A stretch of DNA of 64,000 bases. Source: Eunapius fragilis (lineage: Eukaryota > Porifera > Demospongiae > Spongillida > Spongillidae). Each line of letters begins with the position of its first letter. The first letter of the stretch is position 1. The stretch spans positions 6,037,350-6,101,349 of the forward strand of contig OY811972.1 in the NCBI GenBank assembly GCA_963681505.1, read 5' to 3'. Positions 1 to 9,399 of the stretch are shown here, one piece after another. A program made the translations under genes and the position numbers. Below the pieces are notes generated by a model. It made no database searches and was not told the origin of the DNA. It worked only from the letters and a program-made list of their open reading frames with translations.

Positions 1-89
1 TATATCTTCAATAATAATCCTACTGCGTTAATGTTTGAAAACAATCAAATACTTTACATGCGTTTTCAATGCATAGACGTGTATGGATG

Positions 90-333
90 TCAGAAATTGC
101 TGGACATGATTCCACTACTAGATAAGAGCGCTCATCATGTTGCAGGTTTATTATTTAAAGTAACGTTTTCTCAATATTGCAGAATAGTAACAATTCATTT
201 ATGCGTATACAGATCTTTATAATAAGATTGGGCATTTCAAAGGTGTTGACAAATGAAAATGGAAGTGAATTCAAAAATCAGCTGGTTACGACATTGACAG
301 TGATGTTAGGAATAAAACGAATTTTTACTACAC
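90..333 (+). pseudogene. Retroelement integrase remnant
   Basis: Two frame-shifted pieces read like the catalytic core of a Ty3/gypsy-type integrase. Around 93-170 the frame reads KLLDMIPLLDKSAHHVAGLL, like the 'W.E.IPL.DKSA.TVA..L' stretch after the first catalytic Asp. Around 250-333 another frame reads LTNENGSEFKNQL and then MLGIKRIFTT, like the second catalytic block (DxGxEF...LGI...TTPYHPQ) but with the Asp replaced by Asn. No RT or LTR is visible and the window starts inside the copy. Product non-functional. Identification rests on motif resemblance only. Confidence 0.6.
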
Positions 334-1198
334 TGTAGTAACCGTAGCACGCGCGGCGCTGACTATCGTGCACGTGCACGACTAATGTTGGTAGCAAAGC
401 CTGACATTAAAAGGAACACATGAATGCTGCTGATGAGGATTGCTTGATGATGTGGATGCAACTCCGAAGTTAGAGGCAATACGATTATACTGGCAGTTGC
501 TAACGATAGCAAGGGACTCTGGGAAGATTGTTGAGGCTGAGATGCAGGGATGAGAGACTGCAGAGATGAGTAAGGATAGAAGACTCCACTGAGAAGTCTG
601 CTGTGACGATAGTGATGGTGGAGACAGCTTCTGTGGTGTGAAGGCAGCAGCATCCTTGAGTCACGGGATAAGAGGCACCCCTATTTATTGGCACCCCTAA
701 TCAAAATATCCTAGGATGGTAGGCATAAAGATGAAACAGGGGTTTTCTGTGACACCGGAAGGCACAAGAACTGGTCAAACAGTGTGATGGTAACATATAG
801 TTTAATTACAATACTGGACTCCACATGACGCCGCCCCGGGGAGGCTGCTCCCCTACCGCCCAGCAAGGAGGTATGGGGGAGCGCTGCAAGCTCCAGACTG
901 AAGCTTTCAATTGCAATTTTAGCGTTTCGGCATTAAAAAATCCTAGAGCGTTTGCAACGATGAGGTTTAATTGAATGTCCACAACATTAAAATGTTTCAA
1001 TCACTGAATTGCTTACTAAAGAGGGGGGCCTGTATCCTCGCATTTTTGAATTGCTAACTAGAGGGATAGGGGGGGGGGGGGGGGGGGCATGGGCCAGTTG
1101 TCCCACCCACCCCCCCACCCCCGGATCCGATACTGACAAGCTTAATTCGATACTATGAGTCAAAGCTGATGATACAATGGTTGCATTGTCAGGTGCTG
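334..1198. other. Non-coding stretch, no gene recognised
   Basis: Several short ORFs occur on both strands but none has a recognisable motif or splice structure. A pure G run lies at about 1070-1087 and is followed by C-rich sequence (1099-1125). It is probably old repeat sequence. Confidence 0.5.
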
Positions 1199-1624
1199 AT
1201 GTTAATTGTCCTGAGTGTCCACCCGGGGGTACAATTGGACACTCGCCGGGTGGGCAGCAAAATAAGCATTTGCCGCTTGGTCATGGACGGGACCTAGTTG
1301 CATTTAACGGCACTGGCTAATAGAACAAGTCTTTTTAGGATCGGGCCGAGATTAAATCTATTTGGCATTCATAAAACGAGCTGTATATCCATTACGCTCA
1401 GTGCGGTTTACCGTATACGAGCTACGGTGTAATGGATAGGTCCGTTAGCACGGCTCATTTTACGGGTATCAAAAGGATTTAAGCCTTACTTATCTCGGCC
1501 CGATCCTAAAAAGACTTGTTCTCTGAGCCAATACCGCAATTAGGCCCCTTGAACGGCATAATCCTTTTTAGCTATCCACCCGGGTGTCCGATTGTACCCC
1601 CGGGAGGACACTCAGGACAATTGA
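1199..1624. repeat. Nested foldback (MITE-like) element
   Basis: The outer arms at about 1201-1256 and 1568-1622 are inverted copies (AATTGTCCTGAGTGTCC on one side, its complement on the other, followed by CCCGGGGGTACAAT). A second, independent inverted repeat lies inside: about 1317-1355 and 1490-1547 share AACAAGTCTTTTTAGGATCG and its complement. So one palindromic element appears nested in, or flanked by, another. A diverged copy of the inner repeat is at 61895-62020. No coding capacity. Confidence 0.75.
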
Positions 1625-1856
1625 CATTAACAAAATGACCATTTGCTCTACTATTATTATTAACAAATAATTTAGAGCTATGACTTTTGCATGATTGTAT
1701 TTATAATTTCACACAACCGCCATAGTTTGCTACTAATCAATCAGTAAACATGCAAATACATGGTTAAATATTAAATTGCAACATGACACCACCATATTCC
1801 CATTCATATCAATGAATGGTAAATATCTATTACGACAATATTGTCACATATAAGAT

Positions 1857-2252
1857 TCAGCTGTTGTGAATATGATATGCTGTTGCCAGGGCCATTTCTG
1901 TTGATGAAGACAGATTTCTGGGCATTGACTTCTTTGATGCAATGAGAGAGCGATACAGATGATATGTTCGTGCCTTGCATAGCATCATTACAGATACAAA
2001 TAATCCCTGTGTGCTATTCAGGATAACAAAAAAGTACCATGGGATTATGTTTTCTACTGATATTGCCACAAACCCAAACAACCATGTCACGCCCATGATG
2101 CTGGCAAGTGCTATGAATACACGTAGGTGTGAAACAGTGCTTTTCGTCTTCAGGCAACAGCAGATGGTAATGGTTGAAATAGCAAAGCAGACAAAGTTGA
2201 GAAGAATAGAAAGAAACACAGGAACTATGAAAGCACCGATGTGTGCTGCTTG
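1857..2252 (-). pseudogene. Adhesion-GPCR, 3' part (TM5-TM7 and tail)
   Basis: Read on minus, this is the C-terminal part of a class B2/adhesion 7TM receptor. TM5 reads IGAFIVPVFLSILLNFVCFA, TM6 contains the family signature GVTWLFGFVA, and TM7 contains NSTQGLFVSVMMLCKA, followed by a short cytoplasmic tail ending at 1857. The Ty3/gypsy element at 2253-7298 separates it from TM1-TM4 at 7299-7700. Rejoining the flanks across the 4-bp duplication leaves TM4 and TM5 in different frames, so the receptor was already frameshifted or an undetected small change lies at the junction. Non-functional in this haplotype. Confidence 0.85.
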
Positions 2253-2380
2253 TGTGACGTCAAATCAGTTTAATCATCGAACGACTCGGTACATAATACA
2301 GCGGCTTAAATAATGGTGTATACAACTAGTGCGCATGAGCATGACACAGCACCAATAAGTAATTCTACGCATGCGCTACA
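2253..2380 (-). repeat. 3' LTR of the Ty3/gypsy element
   Basis: 128 bp, short for this order of elements, bounded by TGT...ACA. By eye it matches the copy at 7171-7298 at every position. Because the genes run on minus, this copy is the 3' LTR and should supply the poly(A) site. Confidence 0.95.
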
Positions 2381-2397
2381 CTACCCCCCCTCCTCCG
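2381..2397 (-). promoter_or_regulatory. Polypurine tract (plus-strand primer)
   Basis: On minus the sequence reads GGAGGAGGGGGGTAG directly against the 3' LTR and six bases after the pol stop codon. Position and composition are those expected for the RNase-H-resistant primer for second-strand synthesis. Confidence 0.85.
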
Positions 2398-2402
2398 AGA
2401 TT

Positions 2403-5400
2403 TTAAGTGTCATAGATATTCTGTCCGTAGCGGTCTATTTTCTTCTTCTGCCGAACTGGCCTCAACCTTACAGGTTCAGCTTGGGGAGGCGCTACATTTT
2501 GCTGTGGTGTCTCCCACTCAATCACAAGTGGTTCCGGATCATCATCTTCTCGAGACTCTTTCTCTTCCATAACGTCATCCTCATCTGAAACTGTTGCTTG
2601 AAAATACCCATCATTTTCATCCTCCCCCGAGGTCCCCTCCTCCTCTGTCTGTGGCAAATCTTCCTCCTCCACTGAAGTATCCTCCTCCTCTGTCTGTGGC
2701 GGGGCTACATGAGGCTTCAGCCTATCAAAATGCACAACAGTACGCTTCCGAGGAGAATCCCTGTGCTGAAGTAAATACAGCACATCACCCAACGGCTTCA
2801 CAACCTTGTAAGGACCTTGCCAATAACAGTGCAACTTTGGTGACTTACCTCTCGGAACAGCTGGACAGTGTAACCATACTAGATCACCAACCTTGAATGG
2901 ATGCCCCTTTGCTGTCTTGTCATATAGTGCCTTCTGGCGTCTTTGTTGCATTTCCATATGGCTTCGTACCCTCTGATAAGCTGTCTCCAAGTGTGTTCTT
3001 AGATCCAAAGCATACTGATTGACCTGTTGAGGTGCAGAAGCTGGGGGAAGACCAAACATAACATCTGCTGGAAGGCAAATTTCCCGCCCAAACATCAAAT
3101 AGAATGGTGTACACCCAGTTGACTCCTGTACACTAGTTCTATACGCCATCATCACTAGCGGAAGACGCAGATCCCAGTCGTGTTCATTTTCGGAAGCTGC
3201 AATGCTAAGGAGGTCAAGCAGTGTACGATTAAATCGCTCAACAAATCCATCAGACTGGGGGTGATATGGGGATGTCCTTGTCTTAGACACACCCAACAGT
3301 TGGCATACTTCCTTCAATAGAGAAGATTCAAAGTTACGACCCTGATCTGTATGCAGAGTATCCGGAACCCCAAAACGAGAGACAAATTGGTGCACGAACA
3401 AATCCGCAACAGTTTTTGCCTCCATATTAATCATTGGATAAGCCTCTACCCACTTAGTAAAATAATCTCCCACAACTAACACATACTTGTTACCTCTGGT
3501 GGTACTGGGCAACGGACCCAATATGTCCATGGCAACGCGTTGTAGTGGATATCCTACCAAATCAGACTGCATAGGAGCCCTTCTTGCTTGGGATGGTGAC
3601 TTTCTGGACAGACACTTTTCACAAGCCCTGCACCAATTCTCTACATCGTGTCGTTGGCCAGGCCAGTAGAAGCGCGAACGAATCTTTTCCATGGTTTTCT
3701 TTTGACCAAGGTGACTTCCAGTAGGTGCATCGTGGAACTCCTTTAGAATACTCTGTACAGAGAACTTTGGTATGACCAATTGAAGATGCCTGTTCTGTCC
3801 TTTCCCAGGAACGTCTTCCCAACGCCTGTAGAGGACCCCTTCTTTAAGTAACAGATGGCTCTTCTGGGACCATAACGTCTGCAACCAGTAGCTTCCATGT
3901 CTGGGAAGGGTGGGAGGAAATGCATTATCTCTCACCCAAGATATCACCTGCTCCAGATCAGGATCTCCTTGTTGTAATTGTTTTGGGTCTCCGGCAGACA
4001 ACACACAAACGCTCTCCCTCTGGCCAATACAGCTGCTAGGAAGGGGAGGGGCTGATGGCTCGAACCCACATTGTTTACACGGAAGCCTTGAGAGTGCATC
4101 AGCGTTACCATGACGCTCTCCAGGTCGATGCTCAATGACGAAATCATACTCAGCAAGAATATCCAACCAACGCGCAACTTGGCCCTGCGGCTCTTTGAAG
4201 CTGCGTAGCCACTGCAAGGAGTTATGATCTGTGCGGACGATGAAATGGCGGCCCCAAAGGTAGGATCGAAAGTTTCGAACGGCCCACACAACTCCCAGCA
4301 TCTCCCGCCGGGTTGCACAATACTGGCGCTCCGCCTTTGTGAGCACGCGGCTGGCGTACGCAATTACTCGCTCTCCCTCCTGGGACAACACTGCGCCAAG
4401 TCCTTCTTGACTAGCATCCGTGTCCAATATGAACATTTTGTCGAACTGAGGGAATGACAAAATAGGAGGTGACAACAACTTATCTTTCAACAAGATAAAC
4501 GCTTCGTCGCACTGCTTGGACCAAAACCATGGTTTGGACTTTTCCGTCAGAGCATGAAGAGGAAAGGCTATCCGAGCAAAACCAGAAATGAACTTTCTGT
4601 AGTAGGAAGCAAATCCTAAAAATTGGCGGAGAGTGTCATGATTATGTGGCACAGGCCATTCGCGGACAGAACCAGTTTTTCCTGGGTCAACCTCCACGCC
4701 CTTTTCGGATACAATGTACCCCAAGTACTGTACGCTCTTACGTAATAGTTGGCACTTGCTTGGCTTTACCTTCAGCCCCGCCTCTTTCAGCCTTCGAAAC
4801 ACGTCTGCCAGCCGTTGAAGATGTTCATCCACTGTCTGACTGAAAATAATAATGTCATCTAGATAAACTAGACAAGTGGTCCAACAAAGACCCGACAACA
4901 CAGAACTCATTAGTCTTTGGAACGTGCTGGGGGCATTGGTTAGCCCGAACGGCATTACCCGAAATTGGTGGAGCCCAAATGGTGTGATAAAAGCAGTCTT
5001 CTCCTTGTCGTCTGGATTCATCTCGACCTGCCAGTAGCCACTTGCTAAATCAATGGTAGAAAACCATTTTGCTCCCCCGAGGCTGTCCAAAGCATCGTCT
5101 ATCCTGGGAAGCGGATGCATGTCCTTCTTCGTTGCCTCATTTAGACGGCGAAAGTCGACACAGAACCGGAACGAACCGTCTCTCTTTTTTACCAGCACTA
5201 TAGGAGATGCCCAGGAGCTCTCAGAAGGCTCTATTATGCCTTGGTCCAGCATGTTGTGAATCATCTTCTGTACCATGTCCCGCTGATGAAACGGTAACCT
5301 GCGAGCTTGCTGTCGAATGGGTGGGGCATCACCAACATTAATTTTGTGACGCAATAAACCTGTACGTCCCAGGTCCCCATCCCCAACCGAAATAGCGTCT

Positions 5401-5843
5401 GAAAAATCATACAACAAATCTGTCAGCTGGTTTTTCTCGCTTACAGTTAAGCCATGCACATTACACAGAAACTGTTCAACTGACTTATTAATGGCCTCTT
5501 GGGACCGGACAACTGGTTTCCTGTCCAACGACGGCTCCACTAAATTCACAAAATCAGCATCCTGCAAGGGAAACATCTTACCTACCTTTTCATCAGCGTA
5601 CACAGTAACAGGTACAGCTGACAAATTTAACAACTGTATCGTTGCGTTCTTCCCTGACAGGATTGGAGACACAGAATGTGCAGCAAGTAACCCACCATGC
5701 CGATCCGGAAACTCTGGCTTGGGTTCAAACAATCCACAGCCACTGTTGAATGCACCCTCTTCTGCGTTGGCATCCAGGTGAACAGAAAGGTGAACTTGAT
5801 GGAAGGCAGGAATAACGGTGGTCTCTGTACCAGCACGTGACAT
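2403..5843 (-). CDS. pol: Ty3/gypsy Pol: RT, RNase H, integrase
   Basis: 1146 codons, open. From the N-terminus: the end of the protease region; reverse transcriptase (about residues 190-370) with the core FSTIDLASGYWQVEM and YLDD active site at 327-330; RNase H (about 465-590) with LDTDASQEGLGAVL; integrase with the HHCC zinc finger (HLGQKKT...C..C), catalytic HTDQGRNF and YHPQSDGFVERFNRTL; then a GPY/F-type module (QGPYKVV). The tail is acidic and lacks a chromodomain. It lies in the -1 frame relative to gag-protease and overlaps it by 217 bp; a stop sits just upstream of its first Met, so expression probably needs -1 frameshifting inside 5627-5850. No classical slippery heptamer was obvious. 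Confidence 0.95.
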   Translation of the reverse strand: MSRAGTETTVIPAFHQVHLSVHLDANAEEGAFNSGCGLFEPKPEFPDRHGGLLAAHSVSPILSGKNATIQLLNLSAVPVTVYADEKVGKMFPLQDADFVNLVEPSLDRKPVVRSQEAINKSVEQFLCNVHGLTVSEKNQLTDLLYDFSDAISVGDGDLGRTGLLRHKINVGDAPPIRQQARRLPFHQRDMVQKMIHNMLDQGIIEPSESSWASPIVLVKKRDGSFRFCVDFRRLNEATKKDMHPLPRIDDALDSLGGAKWFSTIDLASGYWQVEMNPDDKEKTAFITPFGLHQFRVMPFGLTNAPSTFQRLMSSVLSGLCWTTCLVYLDDIIIFSQTVDEHLQRLADVFRRLKEAGLKVKPSKCQLLRKSVQYLGYIVSEKGVEVDPGKTGSVREWPVPHNHDTLRQFLGFASYYRKFISGFARIAFPLHALTEKSKPWFWSKQCDEAFILLKDKLLSPPILSFPQFDKMFILDTDASQEGLGAVLSQEGERVIAYASRVLTKAERQYCATRREMLGVVWAVRNFRSYLWGRHFIVRTDHNSLQWLRSFKEPQGQVARWLDILAEYDFVIEHRPGERHGNADALSRLPCKQCGFEPSAPPLPSSCIGQRESVCVLSAGDPKQLQQGDPDLEQVISWVRDNAFPPTLPRHGSYWLQTLWSQKSHLLLKEGVLYRRWEDVPGKGQNRHLQLVIPKFSVQSILKEFHDAPTGSHLGQKKTMEKIRSRFYWPGQRHDVENWCRACEKCLSRKSPSQARRAPMQSDLVGYPLQRVAMDILGPLPSTTRGNKYVLVVGDYFTKWVEAYPMINMEAKTVADLFVHQFVSRFGVPDTLHTDQGRNFESSLLKEVCQLLGVSKTRTSPYHPQSDGFVERFNRTLLDLLSIAASENEHDWDLRLPLVMMAYRTSVQESTGCTPFYLMFGREICLPADVMFGLPPASAPQQVNQYALDLRTHLETAYQRVRSHMEMQQRRQKALYDKTAKGHPFKVGDLVWLHCPAVPRGKSPKLHCYWQGPYKVVKPLGDVLYLLQHRDSPRKRTVVHFDRLKPHVAPPQTEEEDTSVEEEDLPQTEEEGTSGEDENDGYFQATVSDEDDVMEEKESREDDDPEPLVIEWETPQQNVAPPQAEPVRLRPVRQKKKIDRYGQNIYDT

Positions 5844-7153
5844 GTAGAACTACATTCGCCGGCACACAACTGCACCGGACGTGGGTGACCTGCCAATGTT
5901 AAAGTCTTGTTGTCCATGTTAATAACACAATGACATTGTTCGAGAAAATCTGTACCCAGTAAACACTGTTGCGTCATGTCTCGCACAACCAGGACATTGT
6001 GTGCTCCCACATAGTCTCCCACCTGTAGAGTCACATACACCTGACCACATAGAGGAAGACTCTCACCGTTAACTGCCATTACAGGACACCTGGCCTCTTT
6101 TAGTTCCAGTTTGCTGTTCTTCACGGCCTCCTTCCAAACGTTCTCATGCAGCAGGGTAACCGACGATCCCGTGTCTACTAACATGGACACAGGGTGGCCC
6201 TCCACGAAACCTTTCAAGGTTAGAGTGCTGGCAACTGCAGAGGTATGCTTAACTGACCTTTCGTCACTGTCTTCAGTAGAACGCCTTAACGGACAACCCC
6301 TGCGCACGTGGCCTGCTTTCCCGCAATTCCAGCATACTGGACGCTTCTTCGCTCTTGCTGGCCGTTTCTCCGCCTTGTCCAGACGTAACTTACTCAACTG
6401 CCCTGACAACGCTGCCACTTGCGCCACTAAGTCCTGATAGCTGCCACTCCTTGCAGAAGAGAAGAGAGACGCACCTTCGGCTTCCGAAGAGACAGCGCTC
6501 TCCGTGGTATTAGCGGCTGCAGTTTTTCCTGCCTGGAAACTTTTCTGGGCAGACTCCACCGACTCTAACCGGCACGCCAAGGCAAGAACAGCTTCCAATG
6601 TGTCCAGCCCTTCCTGCAATAGCTTCAGCTGTATAGAAGGTGAAATAATACCACGAATAAATTGGTTACGCGCAACTTCTAGTCGTTCCCTAGACTGCCA
6701 CAACGGGTAAGCCCTATCTGCTAACATGCGCAACCTTGCCGAGAACTCTATTAAGGACTCCGTCTGTTTCTGCTGCGCTGCATGGAACTTCCTCTGCCAA
6801 TCCAGCTCTACCCCTAGCGGAGCATACTGTCCCTCGAGACATTTCTTCACAGCTGCGTAGTCAACCCCGGTTTCTACATCCAACAAACCCATTTGACTTA
6901 CAATACGGAATGGCTCATCCTCCAACAAAGAGACCAGTTCCTGGCCTTGCTTATCGTTCGGAACTCCGGCTTCCTTAAAATAGAGCTCGATGCGCTGAAT
7001 CCATATAGCAAAGTCAGCTCCCTTTCCCGCAAATCGCGAAGGTGGCCGCACGCTAAACCTGGTGGTTCTTACGCCTGCTCCTTCCTGTAAAGGATTAGCG
7101 CCACTTGTGGGAACTTGCCTGTCAACCTCCATGTCTTGCTCTTCGGTGGCCAT
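5627..7153 (-). CDS. gag: Ty3/gypsy Gag-protease
   Basis: 508 codons. Residues about 35-205 are a retrotransposon Gag-like helical region (FAGKGADFAIWIQRIELYFK and a downstream core). A CCHC zinc knuckle CWNCGKAGHVRRGC sits at 274-287 and an aspartic-protease active site VDTGSSVTLL at 326-335. The last ~70 residues after SST are probably read only when no frameshift occurs, since pol continues in the -1 frame. The start codon at 7151-7153 overlaps the last two bases of the primer binding site, so there is almost no 5' leader between LTR and gag. Confidence 0.93.
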   Translation of the reverse strand: MATEEQDMEVDRQVPTSGANPLQEGAGVRTTRFSVRPPSRFAGKGADFAIWIQRIELYFKEAGVPNDKQGQELVSLLEDEPFRIVSQMGLLDVETGVDYAAVKKCLEGQYAPLGVELDWQRKFHAAQQKQTESLIEFSARLRMLADRAYPLWQSRERLEVARNQFIRGIISPSIQLKLLQEGLDTLEAVLALACRLESVESAQKSFQAGKTAAANTTESAVSSEAEGASLFSSARSGSYQDLVAQVAALSGQLSKLRLDKAEKRPARAKKRPVCWNCGKAGHVRRGCPLRRSTEDSDERSVKHTSAVASTLTLKGFVEGHPVSMLVDTGSSVTLLHENVWKEAVKNSKLELKEARCPVMAVNGESLPLCGQVYVTLQVGDYVGAHNVLVVRDMTQQCLLGTDFLEQCHCVINMDNKTLTLAGHPRPVQLCAGECSSTCHVLVQRPPLFLPSIKFTFLFTWMPTQKRVHSTVAVDCLNPSQSFRIGMVGYLLHILCLQSCQGRTQRYSC

Positions 7154-7169
7154 CCCACTCCTGACACCA
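7152..7169 (-). promoter_or_regulatory. tRNA primer binding site
   Basis: On minus TGGTGTCAGGAGTGGGAT begins one base after the 5' LTR. It is complementary to a tRNA 3' end TCCCACTCCTGACA-CCA, which as I recall is that of animal tRNA-Leu. The same site is present in the LTR remnant at 18372-18389, so the two elements share a primer. Confidence 0.85.
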
Positions 7170-7170
7170 G

Positions 7171-7298
7171 TGTGACGTCAAATCAGTTTAATCATCGAAC
7201 GACTCGGTACATAATACAGCGGCTTAAATAATGGTGTATACAACTAGTGCGCATGAGCATGACACAGCACCAATAAGTAATTCTACGCATGCGCTACA
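7171..7298 (-). repeat. 5' LTR of the Ty3/gypsy element
   Basis: 128-bp copy matching 2253-2380 throughout. It is the promoter-bearing LTR for the minus-strand ORFs. The flanking host bases CTTG at 7299-7302 repeat those at 2249-2252. Confidence 0.95.
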
Positions 7299-8819
7299 CT
7301 TGCATAGTTCCAGCATCTACCATTTCTACCATACCCTATTGCATGTAGTGGCGAGAAGTTTAAACCCACACAGGTGGCCACTATGATAAGTGCCAAACAC
7401 CAACCAATTGCTAGGCATGCAAGAAATGCTTTGGAATCGAAAGTCCCCTGACTTTTCAGGGATTTATTACTCGAGAATGGATTGGTAGCTGCAAATACAA
7501 ACTGCACTGCTATCACAGACATCCAGCAGAAGCGAGTCAGAAAGGTGTAGTGCAAAAGAATTGAGACAACCACACAGAATGTATCTGATTTTACATAGAC
7601 GTTAGCAGTGAAGAGACCAATGAGTACAACATCAGATACTAGAATGGAAAGAGACAGGTTCATCACCAACTTTGCGAAGTTCTTTAAAAATGGCATATGT
7701 TATAAGTAAACAGCAGGAACTGATGATAGACAGACTGCAACCAATGTACGTGAGTACCTCTATTCCTAAGTCAGATATCACCCATAATTCATGCATTTCA
7801 ACGTCTTCATTATACACTCCTGACAAATTCGAACAGCACAAGATGGTTTGGTTAAATTTAAAAATCTGCCCTCCACTCACAACACCTAAGTAGCCACCAG
7901 AGATGTTTTGCAACTCACCAACTATATGCTGCAACTGAGCCCATTGTGTATCATTTGGAGTAATCTGTACACAGGTAGCATTGGTTGAATTTAATCCATA
8001 GAAGCATAGAATTGTAATGTTTCTGAAGGCATACTTTACCCCACTTGATGTGGACTCAACTAATCCATTCACTTTAATAGTATCCGTTGAGTTTAGTATG
8101 CATTGCAGAGCAGGTATGCTAATAACAGGAGTGCAATGAGCAGTGGCACCGGGTAGGAAAACCTCGCCACTGGGGCACAGTGCAGTAATGGTACCCTGTG
8201 TGATAGTGCTCATTCCACTTGCAACATGGTAGCCTGAATTATGGACATCCAGCAGCAGACTGTATGATGGACTGGTTATGTACAGTTGCTTTGTGGTCAC
8301 AGGAGGGCCCGTGGGACCACCTGCACCCTTGTCACCCTTTCGCCTTTTGGACCAGAAGGACCTGTGGGTCCAGTGAAATTTGCTGTCCTGATATCCCTTA
8401 CTGATGGCCCCAAAGAGTCTGACATGACTCCAAGGTTCCCCCTTCTTTTTTTTTGCTCCATTGCAATCTGATAGGCATAGTCTGGTGACATCACTACAGT
8501 TGAGGTGTATCTCCTGCACCATGGGCTGATTAAGCCTTGACGTTTTTATGTCTTTATCATAGAAGTTGGAGCCTTCAAAGGCGTAACAACCATTAAAGAG
8601 CATTTGTGCCAAGTCCAGTTCCTGTGGTGTGTGTGCGTGTATCCCTGCACTTTGACCCTAGTGCACGTAGCCAGTGGAACTGCCACGGGAACTCCATTGC
8701 ACAATGCACACTCCTTGTTCTTGTACGTCTTGCCATTCCACGTTACTGGGTACGAGTTCTCCTTGCATCGCGCAGCGATGGTTCCGTTGCCGTAATTTTG
8801 TGGACAAAACTTAATACAC
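7299..8819 (-). pseudogene. Adhesion-GPCR with collagen-like stretch, 5' part
   Basis: Read on minus. 8651-8819 codes a cysteine-rich ectodomain (CPQNYGNGTIAARC ... YKNKECALCNG); after a possible 29-nt gap the frame continues as ELDLAQMLFNGCYAFEG. Around 8330-8385 there is a short collagen-like Gly-X-Y run (GPTGPSGPKGE then KGDKGAGGPTGPP) split by a 1-nt frameshift at an A run. An N-glycosylation-rich extracellular region follows, then TM1 (LTYIGCSLSIISSCCLLITYA), a second frameshift before TM2 (KLVMNLSLSILVSDVV), TM3 and TM4 (IGWCLALIIVATCVGLNF) to GRCWNYAS where the Ty3/gypsy element interrupts. No clear GPS cleavage motif was seen. TM5-TM7 are at 1857-2252. Confidence 0.85.
8622..8650 (-). 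other. Possible 29-nt mini-intron or CA-rich insertion
   Basis: On minus the segment starts GTGCAGGG and ends CACCACAG. Removing it joins CTRVK to ELDLAQMLFNG in a single frame, with the correct kind of sequence on both sides. It is either an exceptionally short GT-AG intron or a CA-repeat expansion that destroyed the frame. Confidence 0.4.
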
Positions 8820-8845
8820 AAACACACACACACATACACACACAT

Positions 8846-8876
<31 letters not shown>

Positions 8877-9110
8877 TGCCATGACCCTACAGCAGGGCTG
8901 GCATGCCAAACATGAACCTGTTCAATGACACCAGTTTTCCACTTGTTGCTAAGGTACAGAGGCATCAGCTATAAGCTGCCTCAGAAATCTAAATTCCATT
9001 TACTCCATCTCTTTTATACATTTGTATGTATGTATATATGTGCTTTGTGTGTGTATGTGCTTTGTACGTGTTGTGTGTGTGTGTGTGTGTGCATTGGTAG
9101 AACTCATAGG
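8818..9110. repeat. CA/TG microsatellites and short inverted repeat
   Basis: (CA)n at about 8820-8876 and (TG)n at about 9047-9092. About 60 bp at 8935-9000 (CACTTGTTGCTAAGGTACAG and on) recurs inverted at 9300-9395. No convincing exon of the receptor was located here, although its 5' end must lie upstream (above 8819). Confidence 0.6.
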
Positions 9111-9399
9111 TAATGGTGTGAATACTATTACCACTCAATCCAATACAAACTTTACAGAGGCCCAGTCCAGCCACTATCAGTAGTGATAGGTTTCCAATGA
9201 TATTCACTGCCAGACATGCAAGGCTTCCAACCCATACATGTACATGTAAGCCCACACACAGGCACACACACACAAGCACATACACAATCAATCTCTAAAT
9301 GACATCTGGAAATTCCATTAGCTACGTGTAAGGAGGTGAAGCAGATCAAGGCAAGTCTATAGCTGATGCCTCTGTCCATAGAACTCAGCAACAAGTGGA

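Larger units (their letters stand above)
2253..7298 (-). mobile_element. Complete Ty3/gypsy LTR retrotransposon
   Basis: A 5046-bp element in minus orientation. The 128-bp LTRs at 2253-2380 and 7171-7298 appear identical base for base and have TGT...ACA ends. It is flanked by a 4-bp target duplication CTTG (2249-2252 and 7299-7302). It has a tRNA-type primer binding site beside the 5' LTR, a purine-rich tract beside the 3' LTR, and two overlapping ORFs (gag-protease, then RT-RNaseH-integrase) without an internal stop. Identical LTRs and open ORFs imply a very recent insertion. It lies between TM4 and TM5 of an adhesion-GPCR gene transcribed in the same direction. Confidence 0.97.

Noticed and set aside
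2594..7090. Plus-strand ORFs of 60-110 codons across the retrotransposon
   Set aside because: Antisense shadows of gag-pol with no motifs of their own.
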